A stretch of 64,000 nucleotides of DNA from NCBI RefSeq assembly GCF_921293095.1, contig NC_060259.1, forward strand, positions 2,046,001 through 2,110,000, read 5' to 3'. Shown in pieces: positions 43,961 through 56,988 of the stretch. The notes under the pieces were generated by a model. It did no database searches, was not told where the DNA came from, and worked only from the letters and a program-made list of their open reading frames with translations. Each line of letters opens with the position of its first letter. Position 1 is the first letter of the stretch. The position numbers were made by a program, and so were the translations under genes. The DNA is from Ischnura elegans. Its lineage: Eukaryota; Arthropoda; Insecta; Odonata; Coenagrionidae.

Positions 43961-45690
43961 TCACTATTCTGAACGGCGAATTGCAACCGGTAGGCTTGCT
44001 ATAATATTACGCGGTCTTCGATGCCGAGCTATTCGGTATTGCAACCCTGAAAACGTGCGCATTGCGATGTCGAATTGTTTTTCTGAGGTTAAAGTAACAT
44101 AATCAAGCATTGAAAAATGGAATAATAGCCAAAAATAAAATGTTATCTGCTTTATTTTAATTAAATAATAGTAGCATAAGTGATGAATATTTAACTAGTT
44201 AAGTGAATTGGTTAGAAATTAACATTCGAGCTTAATATATGAAGCTCAAGCTTGCTTCATCGACAGTACGAAAACAATAACAATTAATGCAAAGAATTAC
44301 TACGATTAGCCCAAATTTTCCGTGTTTTATTCATATTTACAACTCATAATTTTATTTCATCACTTGACTTGCTACTAAAAATATCCTCAATGTAGGCTAT
44401 CAGGTCGATTCTTGAAAAATTTCAAGCTTGTGTTAACACACTAACTCGCCAAATATATTAATAGTTATAGCTTTCAATGAAAACCATATATTACCATAGT
44501 AATACCATATACTTTGATCAACCGTTCATTTCCTCAATTGGACAGTATATACAAAAACATGCAACGAGTCGAAATTATTTTCCCCACTATTCGCTACCTT
44601 CTACAATTAAAACTTAAAATTTACAAACTTATAACACGGGCAGTCGACTTGAATTACTTGCTTGAAAACAAAGGATTTCTCCGAACACCAATAAAGTTTC
44701 CGAACAAATATGATTCGCCACAAACGTTTAATGGAATATCCATGTATACATCATTAATGCAATATATATCATGTGGAATTCAATACAAATTGTTTCCTCT
44801 ATAGGCAAGTAAGTTATTCACACAATTAAGTTTCAGTATATCGGCACAGTTCAGGGTCTATCAAAAATTTCAGTGAGCATAATAAAATCAGCTGATACGA
44901 AAACAATAATAAGTGACACAACAGCACTTTCCACACGAATCACTTTTTCACAGTTGTTCCATCCATCCTCAAATTCACCATCACATCCCTCTGCTTTTTC
45001 CAAATCTGCAGCTGAAATATTGATACTATTCCATCATATTACATGAAAGCACAGCGGTGACGTTGCCACCTACTTCATTTCCTAAACAGAGAATGAATAC
45101 TGAAATTAGGGAGTCATATAATGTAAAGCTAGTATTAGAAACGAAAGCTTCTAGTTCATACAGTAAAGCTATATCGTCACGATCAAAGCAATACAAGTTG
45201 GTACATATTTATTTTGACATGCAACGAACAGACAGACTTCGAAGCCTAAGAAAATTACGAAGAAAATCAAACATATTTTGGTTTCAATGATTATTTCGCA
45301 CAACATATATCTCACGATAAAGGACCGATCGGATATAGGTAAATGATTCAATATTTATGCCCGATAAATCATCATTATAACAGTAAAATTATGACCTAAC
45401 CCACCTGTCTGAAGCCATTGTGATATTATCAAAACAACAACAATCAGCTGATTTCCTAAACGAGATTTTCAAAGCGTATTATATAAATCCACGGTTTGAT
45501 ATAATTTTTAAATGCAAATGAAGCAATTATTTGTAATTGCAAGTCAATATTCCATAAAATACAGAAAAATATATAAAATATCTTCTCCCTCATTGGTTGC
45601 GCAAACTGTTCAGAAAGTTTTTCATACGGGAAGGGGCGGAGCTTCCAAATAGCTCGCGCAAGAAATAGCATGCTGCTATTCCGAACAAAA
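43961..45690. other. Right body of the 4.5-kb element, no gene recognised
   Basis: AT-rich sequence with short frames (for example 44514-44804 plus) lacking recognisable domains or gene signals. Confidence 0.3.
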
Positions 45691-45786
45691 TTATTACTAC
45701 GCTTCATTCTGAATACGGGGTCGTTGCAATAATGACCCGCAGAATAGCATATGCTATTTTTTGCAACGCTTATCCAGAATAGCAGC

Positions 45787-45882
45787 CTATGTTATACAAT
45801 TGTTCCAGTGCCCCCTTATCATTACTCGGCGAATGTCAGGTTAATGTTATGTTTGAAGGAATTGAATATGTGTTACCTCTGG
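45787..45882 (+). pseudogene. gypsy protease, middle part
   Basis: The frame reads LSLLGECQVNVMFEGIEYVLPL, the segment between the active site and flap end of gypsy-type proteases. It is bounded by CTATG on the left and CTGG on the right. Confidence 0.8.
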
Positions 45883-48800
45883 GGGTCTATTCTCTAACTC
45901 GAAGCGCGGTAGCTTTCTGGTGGAAAGATGCTTAATTAAGCTACTTGCTCCCACTTGTATTCTCTAACGCTGAAGCTCCGGCGAAGGGAGCTTGCAGAAG
46001 CTACCGGTAGCTTATTAGGCTCCAACCCTTATTCTATATGGGATTTGAAGTAGCTTCAAACTAGCTACCACGGTAGCTTCGCGAAGCGCGCCCTCGAACC
46101 CCGCGCTTCAGCTAGCTACCATCAAAATACATAGGGAATTCCCATAGGGCCATGGGAATTCCTATGAACCGCCGTGAACCAAGTGGCGCGTGTCGCTAAT
46201 GTTTTGTTCTATCCCATCAGTCTTTCTTGACACGGCTAGCGATTGAGTGGTAAACAAGAAAAGTGTTGACTAGTTTTGTTGTTTTGCGTAATTATTTTCT
46301 TTAATGAGGTCGGGAATGCTGCGTAAATTATTTGAAGCCTTCAATTATTGTATTCTTAACAAAGTAGTGGGCATGAGTGACAAATTTCGTGACTAAACCT
46401 ATATGTTTCGGAGTGAACTATCGATCGCGTTAACTAGTTGATTTCATTATTTGGAGAAGAAAAATGTTACTTTCAATCATTTTATATCACGTGAAATCTT
46501 ATTTTGTGTGAAGTCATTACTAGTGAGAAGAAAAACCCCGAAAACAGTGATTATTATTGATGTTGCGAGAGACTGTTGTAGTGACGGTACAAATTGATGC
46601 GTTGAAATCATTACCAATGCCAATGTATCCACTGCACAGAGATGGATGTCTTATTTTTGCAAGTGTTTATACATTTATGATTAACTTTACCGTGCATTAT
46701 TAGCAACGATCTTTGTTGTGAAGTGATTGTGTGAAGAGAGTTTAGTGTTACATAGATGCAGACCGGAGAGAGGTGGATATATTATTGTGTTATAATGCAA
46801 TGTAAGGTGTTTCATGATAGTTATTAATAATTTTTTGCTCTTCCAATGAATAAATGTGTTCATGATATCATTCTGCTTTCATTTGTGTGTCTTTGGCCGT
46901 ATATACGCATTTAATTTCAGTGCCGGTAGTTAAGTTGGTGTATTTGTTTTGAATTTTGAGAAAGTGTAGCCATGGATATTCCAGAAGCCCACGGAGGAAG
47001 TCATCACAAAAACAATAATATAATATGACTTTAATATTTGGAGAAGGAACTACGTTTAATAGGTTGTTTTTTCATAATGATGGTCAAGTTCTAATGAATC
47101 GCCCTCGCTTGCAATAGTGCAAGCTTGGCGGTTGGCATATAATACTTATGACCCCCTGGGGGTCTATTCTCTAACTCGAAGCTCCCGTCGTGGTAGCTTC
47201 GAACTAGCTACCAGAATTGGCTACCAACCTTATTCTCTAACAGGGAGTAGCTTTCTCAGACCGAGAATTTCTGGTAGCTTTCTCAGACCGGATATGGGGT
47301 ATGAGAAATATTTCGTGCGAACTCAGATTTTACTCTTAGAACCAATGAAATCGCTCGTTTCATTTCGTAACCTGCGGGAAAATCATAATGTAGTCGTTCT
47401 CGGCTGACTTTTTCTTCTAGTTGAAATTAATGTGCTTTGTAAATTACGAAATGCTGAGTGCCTTCAGCTTTCATAATAATAGAAATACGAATAATAATAG
47501 AAATGCGTAGAAATAATTATATTTGGCTAAGCGGCTTTTATATCAATTCAATAGTTTCGATCGATGCAGCAGTTTATGTCACGATTGATAATCATGTAGG
47601 CCATGTAAATATAATGAAGAGAAAATGTTAGTAAACTACCAACACATTAAACCAATGCTATCACATTGTCGTTCTAATTCCCGAGAACTTTACACTCAGC
47701 GCTCCTTATGCTTTTGCCTGTTTGATGCAAAAATTTTGACGACCAACTGTTTCTGTGCAGAGATTGTTCCTTCTTGCACTGCGAGAGAATATCGCAATAA
47801 CATGTGCATACGATAAGTGTATATTATTTCGGGAATATCTTCAACAAAGTTAATGGGAAGGTAGAGAAAATTATGTTTGAAAGTTACGTCATTTCATTCA
47901 GATTGGCCTAAGCAATCATTTTAGGCTCACAATATGCTTCAAACGATATTTACACAAAACTCTACTGTCGTGCCGTTCTCACGACGGCTAAATTAATATT
48001 TAAATGGTTTTATGAATAAGTATTATATGCCAACCGCCAAGCTTGCACTATTGCAAGCGAGGGCGATTCATTAGAACTTGACCATCATTATGAAAAAACA
48101 ACCTATTAAACGTAGTTCCTTCTCCAAATATTAAAGTCATATTATATTATTGTTTTTGTGATGACTTCCTCCGTGGGCTTCTGGAATATCCATGGCTACA
48201 CTTTCTCAAAATTCAAAACAAATACACCAACTTAACTACCGGCACTGAAATTAAATGCGTATATACGGCCAAAGACACACAAATGAAAGCAGAATGATAT
48301 CATGAACACATTTATTCATTGGAAGAGCAAAAAATTATTAATAACTATCATGAAACACCTTACATTGCATTATAACACAATAATATATCCACCTCTCTCC
48401 GGTCTGCATCTATGTAACACTAAACTCTCTTCACACAATCACTTCACAACAAAGATCGTTGCTAATAATGCACGGTAAAGTTAATCATAAATGTATAAAC
48501 ACTTGCAAAAATAAGACATCCATCTCTGTGCAGTGGATACATTGGCATTGGTAATGATTTCAACGCATCAATTTGTACCGTCACTACAACAGTCTCTCGC
48601 AACATCAATAATAATCACTGTTTTCGGGGTTTTTCTTCTCACTAGTAATGACTTCACACAAAATAAGATTTCACGTGATATAAAATGATTGAAAGTAACA
48701 TTTTTCTTCTCCAAATAATGAAATCAACTAGTTAACGCGATCGATAGTTCACTCCGAAACATATAGGTTTAGTCACGAAATTTGTCACTCATGCCCACTA

Positions 48801-49282
48801 CTTTGTTAAGAATACAATAATTGAAGGCTTCAAATAATTTACGCAGCATTCCCGACCTCATTAAAGAAAATAATTACGCAAAACAACAAAACTAGTCAAC
48901 ACTTTTCTTGTTTACCACTCAATCGCTAGCCGTGTCAAGAAAGACTGATGGGATAGAACAAAACATTAGCGACACGCGCCACTTGGTTCACGGCGGTTCA
49001 TAGGAATTCCCATGGCCCTATGGGAATTCCCTATGTATTTTGATGGTAGCTAGCTGAAGCGCGGGGTTCGAGGGCGCGCTTCGCGAAGCTACCGTGGTAG
49101 CTAGTTTGAAGCTACTTCAAATCCCATAGAGAATAAGGGTTGGAGCCTAATAAGCTACCGGTAGCTTCTGCAAGCTCCCTTCGCCGGAGCTTCAGCGTTA
49201 GAGAATACAAGTGGGAGCAAGTAGCTTAATTAAGCATCTTTCCACCAGAAAGCTACCGCGCTTCGAGTTAGAGAATAGACCC
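45883..49282. mobile_element. Foldback element with ~1.26-kb arms
   Basis: Arms of about 1,265 bp (45883-47147 and 48019-49282) are inverse copies with very few differences (one seen near 46053/49130). The tip is GGGTCTATTCTCTAACTCG. The 4-bp target CTGG is duplicated (45879-45882 and 49283-49286), and gypsy reads in frame across the empty site. Arm ends are dense in GGTAGC/GCTACC and AAGCTNC motifs. The 0.87-kb spacer starts with another, diverged copy of the tip at about 47156. No open frame of note. Confidence 0.85.
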
Positions 49283-49734
49283 CTGGTTGTGCACAAAGGG
49301 AAGTTTCATTGCTTGATGGGTCTTCCGTGGCTAGAAGTGCTTCCTATAAATTGGTACAGCCTTTTCCTAAAGAAAGCTGTAAATGTGGTTGCCAATGGTA
49401 AAACTGTGTTAGAGGATCTTAAGAAAGAGTTCCCTTCTGTATTCTCTGGAAAGCCTGGGCTAATCAAGGGTTATGTCGCCCAGATTGTATTGAAACCAGA
49501 TACTGTACCAGTTTTTGTATCTCATAGACAAGTGCCTATTCCATTGCGAGACAAGGTAAGAAAATAGTTGGAAAAAATGGTTGAACAAGGGATTTTGGAG
49601 CCCACGACCAACACACAGTGGGGTACTCCAATTGTAGTGGTCCCGAAATCCAATGGCGAGGTGAGAATCTGTCGGGATTACAGTTGTTCAGTAAACCGTT
49701 GTCTTGAGTATGGATCATTACCCACTACCACTGA
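49283..49734 (+). pseudogene. gypsy protease end and RT start
   Basis: The frame reads GKFHCLMGLPWL, a spacer with LEDLKKEFPSVFSGKPGLIKG, then VPIPLRDKV, a TAG at 49565-49567, LEKMVEQGILEPTTNTQWGTPIVVVPKSNGEVRICRDY (RT fingers, motifs 1-2). A frame change occurs before the DHYPLP block. The next insertion sits at GA (49733-49734), and RT resumes at 54457. Confidence 0.85.
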
Positions 49735-51018
49735 CCCACACAGCACATCGTTGCCAGAGGACGTCCGCTGCGCGTCCATCGCGTCCTCTCAGTGTCCGCG
49801 GATTTTCAGGACAGCCAGAGGACATCCGCCGGCTGTCCTGGCCATCCGTCCGCACACTGTCCTATCTTGGATGTCCAGCGGACGTCCAGCTAGTGTCCCA
49901 TTATGCAGGGTTTCGGAGTTTTGGTTTCCTCTTAAAACACTCACCTCCTCAAGGAGGAACTCCGAGAGAAAGTCTCGAGATCCTCCTCCGAGTAGGGAGT
50001 ATAGGAGAAGGGAGAAAGAAAAAAAACTCTCTCTCGTTTCTGAAGCCAGAATACTTCCTCCCGATCGAGGAAGAGGAAATTTTTCGTGGAGGAAGAGTTA
50101 TTTTGAGGATTATTTTAGGTAACCAAGTGTAATCCTCTTGTTGGAGTGTGGACTCTGGGAGGAAATTATAAACTATTTAACGAAAAAAAAAATTTGACAT
50201 TTTTACCACTTCTATAGTTTAAGAACAACAAATGTACGCTATTTTTAAGTTTTACATTGTTTATAACAATTAATTAAGTTTAAACAAAGTTAGCAACAAT
50301 TTAAGTAACATTTACGAGCGTTAAAAATTTCTACATGCCTTACGGGTTAAACAACAACAATTGAACGAACTTATGACTCTCTACATTATTTATAACAATT
50401 TTTAAAGTTTTAACAAATTTAGCAACAATTTTAGCAATTTTCAAAAAATTAAAAATTTCCGCATGTTGTACGGTTGAGAAGCGTTGGATGAACAATAAAC
50501 CCGTACTCTTTCATGATTATAAAAATTACTTAAATTTAGCAACTTTTACAAAAATTAACAACAGGAATAATGGAATTTATCGATTTTTACTGAAATTTTA
50601 TATTATGTACCAATGTCCTGCCGACGTCGCGTAGCCGTCTCGGGGACATTCCATTCCTGCAGGTTAAATGAACTCTTTCAACTTATTGATTAATTAATAT
50701 TTACTCTCTAGGGATTAAAAAATCTCAGAGGCGATTGATTGGAAAGTATTTTAATGAAACATAACGCTTTAAATTCATTTTAATTTTTAATGGTAAGAAT
50801 TCTCCTAAAATTATCACGGCATCGATGGCCTCATTCCCAGATTAGACATTGTAATTGTCCAATTTAAGGATAGGCAATAGAAGGTAAGTACTGCCGTACC
50901 TTTACTTTATATTGAAATTCTAGATTTTTTGGTGGCGAACGAATTTTGAATCTACCGCTACTCCGCGATACAGATTCTCCCATGGTTCTCCACATTCCTC
51001 CGTTCCTCCTTTCCAACA

Positions 51019-51098
51019 GAGGAACCGGAATGGAACACCGGAGACAGCATGGTGGTTTGGCGGTTACAAAGATGCAGCTACATGTATTCCAAGTAAGT
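51019..51098 (+). other. Candidate exon in the 4.7-kb element
   Basis: TTTCCAACAG precedes it as an acceptor and GTAAGTTTG follows as a donor. Two frames are open across the 80 nt. There is no independent support. Confidence 0.3.
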
Positions 51099-51521
51099 TT
51101 GATGTGACATCCAAATAATTTTTTCTTGGCGTTCACTGTCGGCAGTATAGTGTTTCCGCATGCTCCTTATATTTCTTATAACTCAGCCTGTAACATCTCG
51201 AGGAAAAATATGGCTCTGCTTGGAACAACATGACCGTCTCGGTAAAACCGTTACTTGGCAACTAAAGGTAGCGTCTTTTTCCGTCGTTCATGGTGAAATT
51301 TTCGCTTTTGTTCCTTGTTTACATGATATAATTTAAAGTGGAAGTTCTTGTACTATAGTCTCTGTACGCGAGAACGTATAGGAAATAATGTAAGTGCTAG
51401 CGTATAAAATAGAACCTGTTGTTTTGATAACGTAGGCTACGGCTGAATTTGTTGTCCGAACGGTCCGTTTGGTTCCGTTCCTAAATCAAATCAAGTAGGG
51501 TTCTTGGCAATAAATATAACT

Positions 51522-51548
51522 AGGAATTGACCCACATCTCGTGATATT

Positions 51549-51601
<53 letters not shown>

Positions 51602-51612
51602 ACTAGGAATTG
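51522..51612. repeat. TA microsatellite with duplicated flank
   Basis: An AT dinucleotide run covers about 51551-51600. ACTAGGAATTG occurs just before (near 51523) and just after it (near 51601). Confidence 0.9.
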
Positions 51613-52583
51613 TACTTACGTGTAACCGGGGGATTTTGCAACACGCATATATGATTAATAGGTTTCACGTAAATTATTAATTCTTTGAAATCGGAGTACA
51701 CCGTGTGATTTCTTTTGATATGTATATTCACGCACGCATCGAAAAAGAACATTAATGTTATGATAGGATGTTAGAGCGTAGGTTTCCGCGGCGATGGTTT
51801 GATCTCTGCATTTCTCCAGGGTTTTCTTCCGCGTCAGATTGTTGGTTGACAACAGTTTCGCTGGCTATCCTGCCAGCGTCTTCAGGTCGAAGGGTTATGA
51901 TAGGATATGGCGATTAAGGTTATGATAGGATAACCACCAATGTTTAGCCTTTTTACAAAAAGTTTTTATACTCTTTATCTGTTTGATGGAACTAGGTTAA
52001 TAATTAAAGATTTTAGGTCCTAAATAAATAAATGATCTATTATGTCAGTAAAGATAAGGCTTAGGGATTAAAAAATTACAATGCCGACGTAACTTTTATA
52101 GCGTTTAATATATTTTTTCTGCCCAACTTTGCTAACCTACTAAATTATAAACTAATTTAACTACAAACTAAGTAACTGTGCTATTAGTCATCCATGCATT
52201 TAATTTAGTGGAAACTATAGGACGACTGTAAGAAACTTGGGATGAATCTAAACAAGGTCTAATTATAAGTGATATATTGTGTAAACAAACCTTACGGCTA
52301 TGTTACATGGTTCATTTATTTGCTCAAACTGCTGCATGAAATCTTATACCCAGAAAATAGAACTTGTGCATCTTTTCGTACAGCCATCGGTACACATTTT
52401 GGTGTAGAGTATCGTGAACCTGATATATTTACCTGGAGGCATTTACTGACTATAGCTTTCATGTAGTGGAGTTGAATAAAAATACCTTATCTGTATTTTA
52501 TTTAGTTCCTATTTCTATTTATAAGTTTGTATGTCTCTCTTCTTATAATTGTCTGTATACTTATTTGTCTTCATTCTTTACAG

Positions 52584-54137
52584 ATGTTGCTCTGAACCAG
52601 GACGATACAGCCACCAATTCTAGTGTGGAAGTTACAGTGAAGAGTTGGCTGGAACATGCTAAAGCAAGGCATGAGAGAGAGGTGTAAGTATTCGTTTGAT
52701 TATTATATAGGTTTGGGCAAGGAGGAATAATTTTGGTCTGGATACTTTTTTCGCAAGTTGCTCCTGTTAAGGGAGCTCATATAAAGTAAATTTAAATAAT
52801 TATTGAACATCTTGTAATACAAGGTTCACCCTTCCATGCTAAAGATAGAGAAAATAGTATTGTTATGTATTATTTTCAGATGCAGATTCCACTACCAAGT
52901 AATTCAAACATTTGAAAACAATTTTTGTTCTGCATATGGGAGGTATAATTACCAAAAACATGGTTGAAAAGGATCTCATGCTCTATAAAAGTTCGATGTA
53001 TAACACCTGTATAACTTAAGAATGGGATAACTTATTCAACAGGGATGGTAGTTGCACAGTACTACAGAAGCTACTATTTTCTAGTAGCTCTAGCTAACTA
53101 AGATGTTTTGAAGTAGGTGTTGTTGTAGGAGCTATAGAAATTTCAGTAGCTCACAGCAGGCTTTAGCTGCTATTCACCTGTTATGTCTCTGTCGAAATGT
53201 GAATATTGCCAGTGAGCTAGGTTTTCACTTTTGCCTCGATACCAGACTACATTAGAAGATCTATTTTAATTATTAAGATTGGAAGAATTCGGAGATCTAA
53301 ATCATGGAATGGCCTTAACTACAGCAAGTTTTTGCTAGTTTTTCAAAGTTTCTATTTTTTTAAGTTGCATCTCGGCCAATGCAGCTAAGTGGTTTGTGTG
53401 CCAAATCAGTGTGGCTGTTTTCACACTAATCCCAAGAGATCTAGTCCACTTAAACTTCCTCCTTTAAATTTTCTAGTTTCCTTTACTCCTATATCATATT
53501 CAGCTCCTCTGCATTAGTCTTCCTTAGCTCCAGCTTATGTAACACAATTCACTCTAGTGTAGTCATAATCTTCAAGCAGAGACCAATTGTTCAGAAATAT
53601 TATCCTCCATTTGAATGCTTTTTCCAATATCTTTTTCGAGACCTCTACTTAGCTGTCTGGCAAGGATGGATCAAAGAATTTTTTTCTAGATGGTGCACCA
53701 GGGTCTAACAGGCAAACAGTCTTCTCATATTTGGGATTAAAATCTAGTTCAACAATTGTTCTATGAAAAATGTTCTTAATCATAATGTATACATTACTAA
53801 CATATTAATATTTTTACTCAAAATCTTTTCTTATTTAAGAACAAGAAAAAGTTAAAGAAAAGTTTGTAAAATGTATTCAGCCTGTAATGGACAGGTTTCC
53901 TAATTTTGAAACCTTAAGAATGTTAAACACGTGACTAATAAGACTGTAGCGTCCTGTCTTATGTAATCTGCTTGTTACGTACAAGATACAATTTCTTGCT
54001 ACAATGAAATGTTTATATACTTCATTATTACAGGAGCAGTGCAGGAGAGCATGACCGCTGAAAAAGATGTGGAGGTTGCCATCCAAAACTGGCTAAGGCA
54101 CGCCAAGGAGCGGTTGCAGGGGAAGAAGAAAATTTAA
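52584..54137 (+). CDS. Two 3' exons of an unknown gene with repeated WL-HAK-R motif
   Basis: Exon one: acceptor CTTTACAG before 52584, ending near 52682 at a GTGTAAGT donor. It encodes SSVEVTVKSWLEHAKARHERE. Exon two: acceptor ATTATTACAG before about 54034, encoding DVEVAIQNWLRHAKERLQGKKK and a TAA near 54135, followed by AATAAA at 54182. The two exons code for the same helical unit (VEV----WL-HAK-R), so the protein has duplicated repeats. Such repeats recall insect transposon proteins, but I cannot name a family. Earlier exons are unplaced, so start and frame are unknown. Confidence 0.5.
52690..54030 (+). other. Intron between the repeat exons
   Basis: About 1.35 kb, AT-rich, with a pyrimidine tract before the acceptor at about 54033. 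No other feature was recognised. Confidence 0.4.
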
Positions 54138-54456
54138 TAATATGTATGTAGTTTCTTGCAATGTATTATTTTAAGAAGCCAAATAAATATTGTGCATGGA
54201 ATTGATGCCTTATTTATTTAAATTCTTGTCTGGACCTATTATTTATTTGTATCGAACAAAATGCAATCCTAACCTAAACGTGTCCTCAAGGTGTCCAGAG
54301 CGGACAATTTCAGGTCCTCCATAGGCCACCTTTTTTACTGACATGCGGACTTGCAGCGGACATCATTTTGTATGAATTCGGCTGTCCGTAGGATGTCCAT
54401 AGGCCACTTGGCGGACAATCACCGGATGTCCGAAAGGTGTCCGTGTGCTGTGTGGG

Positions 54457-56923
54457 GATAGACGATTTGTCTTTACTAAAAGGTGAGTGTTTCTGTAAAA
54501 TTGATCTTTCTCAGGCATATCTACAGTTAGCCGTTGGTAAAGAATCACAATCTATATTAACTTTGAGCACCCATGTAGGTTGTTTTAAAGTAAAGAGAAT
54601 GCTGTATGGGATAGCTTCTGCGCCCGCTATTTTCCAGCAAACCGTTGAAAAAATCTTACAGGGTATTCCTAACTTATTTGTGTATCTTGATGATATTCTT
54701 ATTTATGCTGAAAATTGGTGTGACTGTTCCTCTGTTTTAAAACAGGTATTAGGGCGATTGGCCCAACATAACATTGTCATTAACGTACCTAAGTGTGAAT
54801 TTTTTGTTAACAGAGTCATATTTTTAGGTCATGTGCTAGATTCTCATGGGTTACATGTTGAAGAATCTAAGGTTAAGGCTATTGTGAATATGGGTGCGCC
54901 TTCAAATGTGTCTGAGTTGAGTAGTTTCCTAGGAGCTGTCAAATTCTATTATAAATTCCTCCCAGATGCATCTACTTTTATGGAACCCTTAAATAAACTA
55001 TTGAAGAAAGATTTCCCTTGGTCTTGGGGTAAAGAACAAAAGGAAGCCTTTGCAAAATGTAAGACAGCCCTTAGTAGTAGCCAGGTACTTATTCCTTATT
55101 CCCTTAAGTTACCTATTAGACTAACTTGTGATGCCTCTCAAGTTGGGGCTGGGGCAGTTCTATCTCACATTCTCCCTTCAGGGGAAGAGCGCCCAGTGGG
55201 CTTTGCCTCTAAAACTTTTACCTCCACCGAACGCAATTATGCTCAAGTGGAGAGAGAGGCTGCAGCAGTAATTTTTGGTGTCACCCATTTTAACAAATTT
55301 CTTTGGGGGAGAGAATTTGAACTGGTTACTGACCACAGTTCTCTCACAATAATTTTTGGGTCAAAGACTGGTGTCAAGCCCCTCGCTGCTGCACGTCTTC
55401 AGCGTTGGGCAGTATTACTGCATGGCTACAGATTTAAGATTGTGTATAAAAAAGGGATAAATATCCCTCATGCTGATGTTTTAAGCAGACTTCCATTGGC
55501 AGATGATACACCAGTGGAGTCTCCTGAAAATGTAATATGTTTAGTTAAGACATTAGGTGTACCTTTGAATGCCCAGTCGATTGTGCTAGCCACAGAAAAA
55601 GATCCTGATTTATTAAAAGTAAGGATGTACATCCAGCATGGCTGGCCCTCTAAATGTGATGATCTGCGGTTACAACCTTACTTTAAGAGACAGTTAGAAC
55701 TCTCTATTAATAACCAGTGTGTCACCTATGGTTCGAAAGTTTGTATCCCAAAAGCTCTACAACGTGATGTCTTAAATTTGTTGCATGATCAACACCCAGG
55801 AATGAGTAAAATGAAAGCACTTGCTCGTGGTTATGTCTATTGGCCCACTCTTGACCAGGACATTGAAATTATGGTAGCTTCTTGTGAGCCATGTCAACAG
55901 GTCCAAAACTCACTTCCTCAAATACCATTTTCTCCTTGGACATGGCCAAAATCTAAGTGGGAGAGAGTTCATGCCGACTTTTGTTATGTAGAAAATAAGG
56001 CATTGCTTATTGTGGTAGATGCTTATTCTAAGTGGCCGATTGTTGCAATTATGAAGGAAACAAGTGCTTCTGCAGTAATTGAAAAACTTGAGTCTATGAC
56101 AGCTGCATATGGGTTGTTTAAAGTGTTTGTCTCCGATAATGGCCCACCTTTTCAGTCCCAAGAAATTAGTGAGTTTCTTACTAGTATGGGTGCCAAACAT
56201 CTGTTTTCTCCCCCATACTTACCAAGGGCAAATGGTCAGGCAGAGAAAACTGTGCAGCATGTAAAACAGGCTCTAAAGAAATCGGTGCTTGATAAATCAT
56301 ATGAAGTATTGTCCTTGCAGCGTAGGATTAACAAATTCCTAATGGCTTATCGTACGACGCCACACACTGTAACTAAGATAGAACCTGCAGAGTTATTCCT
56401 GGGGAGGAAGCTTAGAACAAAGTTGTCCCTATTAAATCCAATGAGCATTGTGGAAGACCGGGTGACTTCCTGTAATGAGAAGGTGGCCTCCAAACATAAC
56501 ACTAAATTACCGGAATTGAAAGAGGGTGATAGGGTGTGGACACAGGGTGTTAAACACAATGTAAAACAATGGAAACCTGCGACAATAGTAAAGCAAGTGA
56601 GAGCCAAGTCCTTTGATGTCTTGTGTGATGGGAAACTAAAAAAAAATGTCTCCCTTCAATTCCTTCGTCCAAGAATTGTGTCCTGTGATAATAAGAGAAA
56701 TGAGTTTACCCCACCTGCTAATGTCAATACCGAGGAGGTTGCTAAAATCCCACTTCCCCAAAATGATATTTCCGAGTCAGACAGTCCACGATCTGCTACC
56801 CATGAGAATACTCATGAACCCTTGCCTAGAAGCCCTGTATTGGCTAAGCCTTGTTCTACTCCCTTGAGTCGCCCATCACGAAAAAGGCAGCCACCAAAAT
56901 ATTTGAATGATTTTCTTATGTAA
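54457..56923 (+). CDS. gypsy pol: RT, RNase H, integrase
   Basis: Open to TAA at 56921-56923. FCKIDLSQAYLQL is RT motif A, GIASAPAIFQQ motif B and YLDDILIYA motif C (about 54681-54707). RNase H shows TCDAS, E in VEREAAA and TDHSSL. Integrase has an HHCC finger (LLHDQHPGMSKM ... CEPCQQ), then D in HADFC, D in SDNGPPF and E in GQAEKTVQ, a complete DDE triad. The C-terminus is Pro/Ser-rich. No lesion was seen in this part. The true pol start lies upstream across the insertions. RNase H/tether and LAAARLQRW wording resemble Mag-like gypsy elements. Confidence 0.95.
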
Positions 56924-56988
56924 TGTATCTTATGTTTTCATGTATTTAATTTTCATGTTTGTAAAGGGTTATTTTAGTGGAGGGGAGT

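Larger units (their letters stand above)
41254..45786. mobile_element. 4.5-kb DNA element with GAATAGC/TTGCAAC subterminal motifs
   Basis: Perfect 15-bp ends GCTGCTATTCTGGAT and inverse, flanked by CTATG (41249-41253 and 45787-45791). The gypsy protease frame is continuous across the empty site. Subterminal DNA repeats AGAATAGCAT and ATTGCAAC in both orientations near both ends. No transposase was recognised. An ISL2EU-type element (41425-43958) is nested near its left end. The superfamily is unknown. Confidence 0.8.
49735..54456. mobile_element. 4.7-kb element with GGACGTCC-type subterminal repeats and exons
   Basis: Ends are CCCACACAGCAC and its inverse. GA follows on both sides (49733-49734 and 54457-54458), and the gypsy RT frame joins when the element and one GA are left out. 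Within 150 bp of each end many GGACGTCC, GGATGTCC and AGTGTCC(G/A) motifs occur in both orientations. Spliced-looking exons lie inside (51019-54137). The superfamily is not assigned. Confidence 0.75.

Noticed and set aside
45883..49282. Assembly-artefact palindrome
   Set aside because: Not excluded, but outer ends carry a 4-bp TSD and gypsy sequence differs on the two sides, which fits a real insertion.
49704..50132. 142-codon frame with DHYPLP start
   Set aside because: Only the first codons are gypsy RT; the rest reads through subterminal motifs of the inserted element.
54437..54456. Start of the gypsy pol frame at 54437
   Set aside because: The first codons are the inserted element's end; gypsy sequence starts at 54457.
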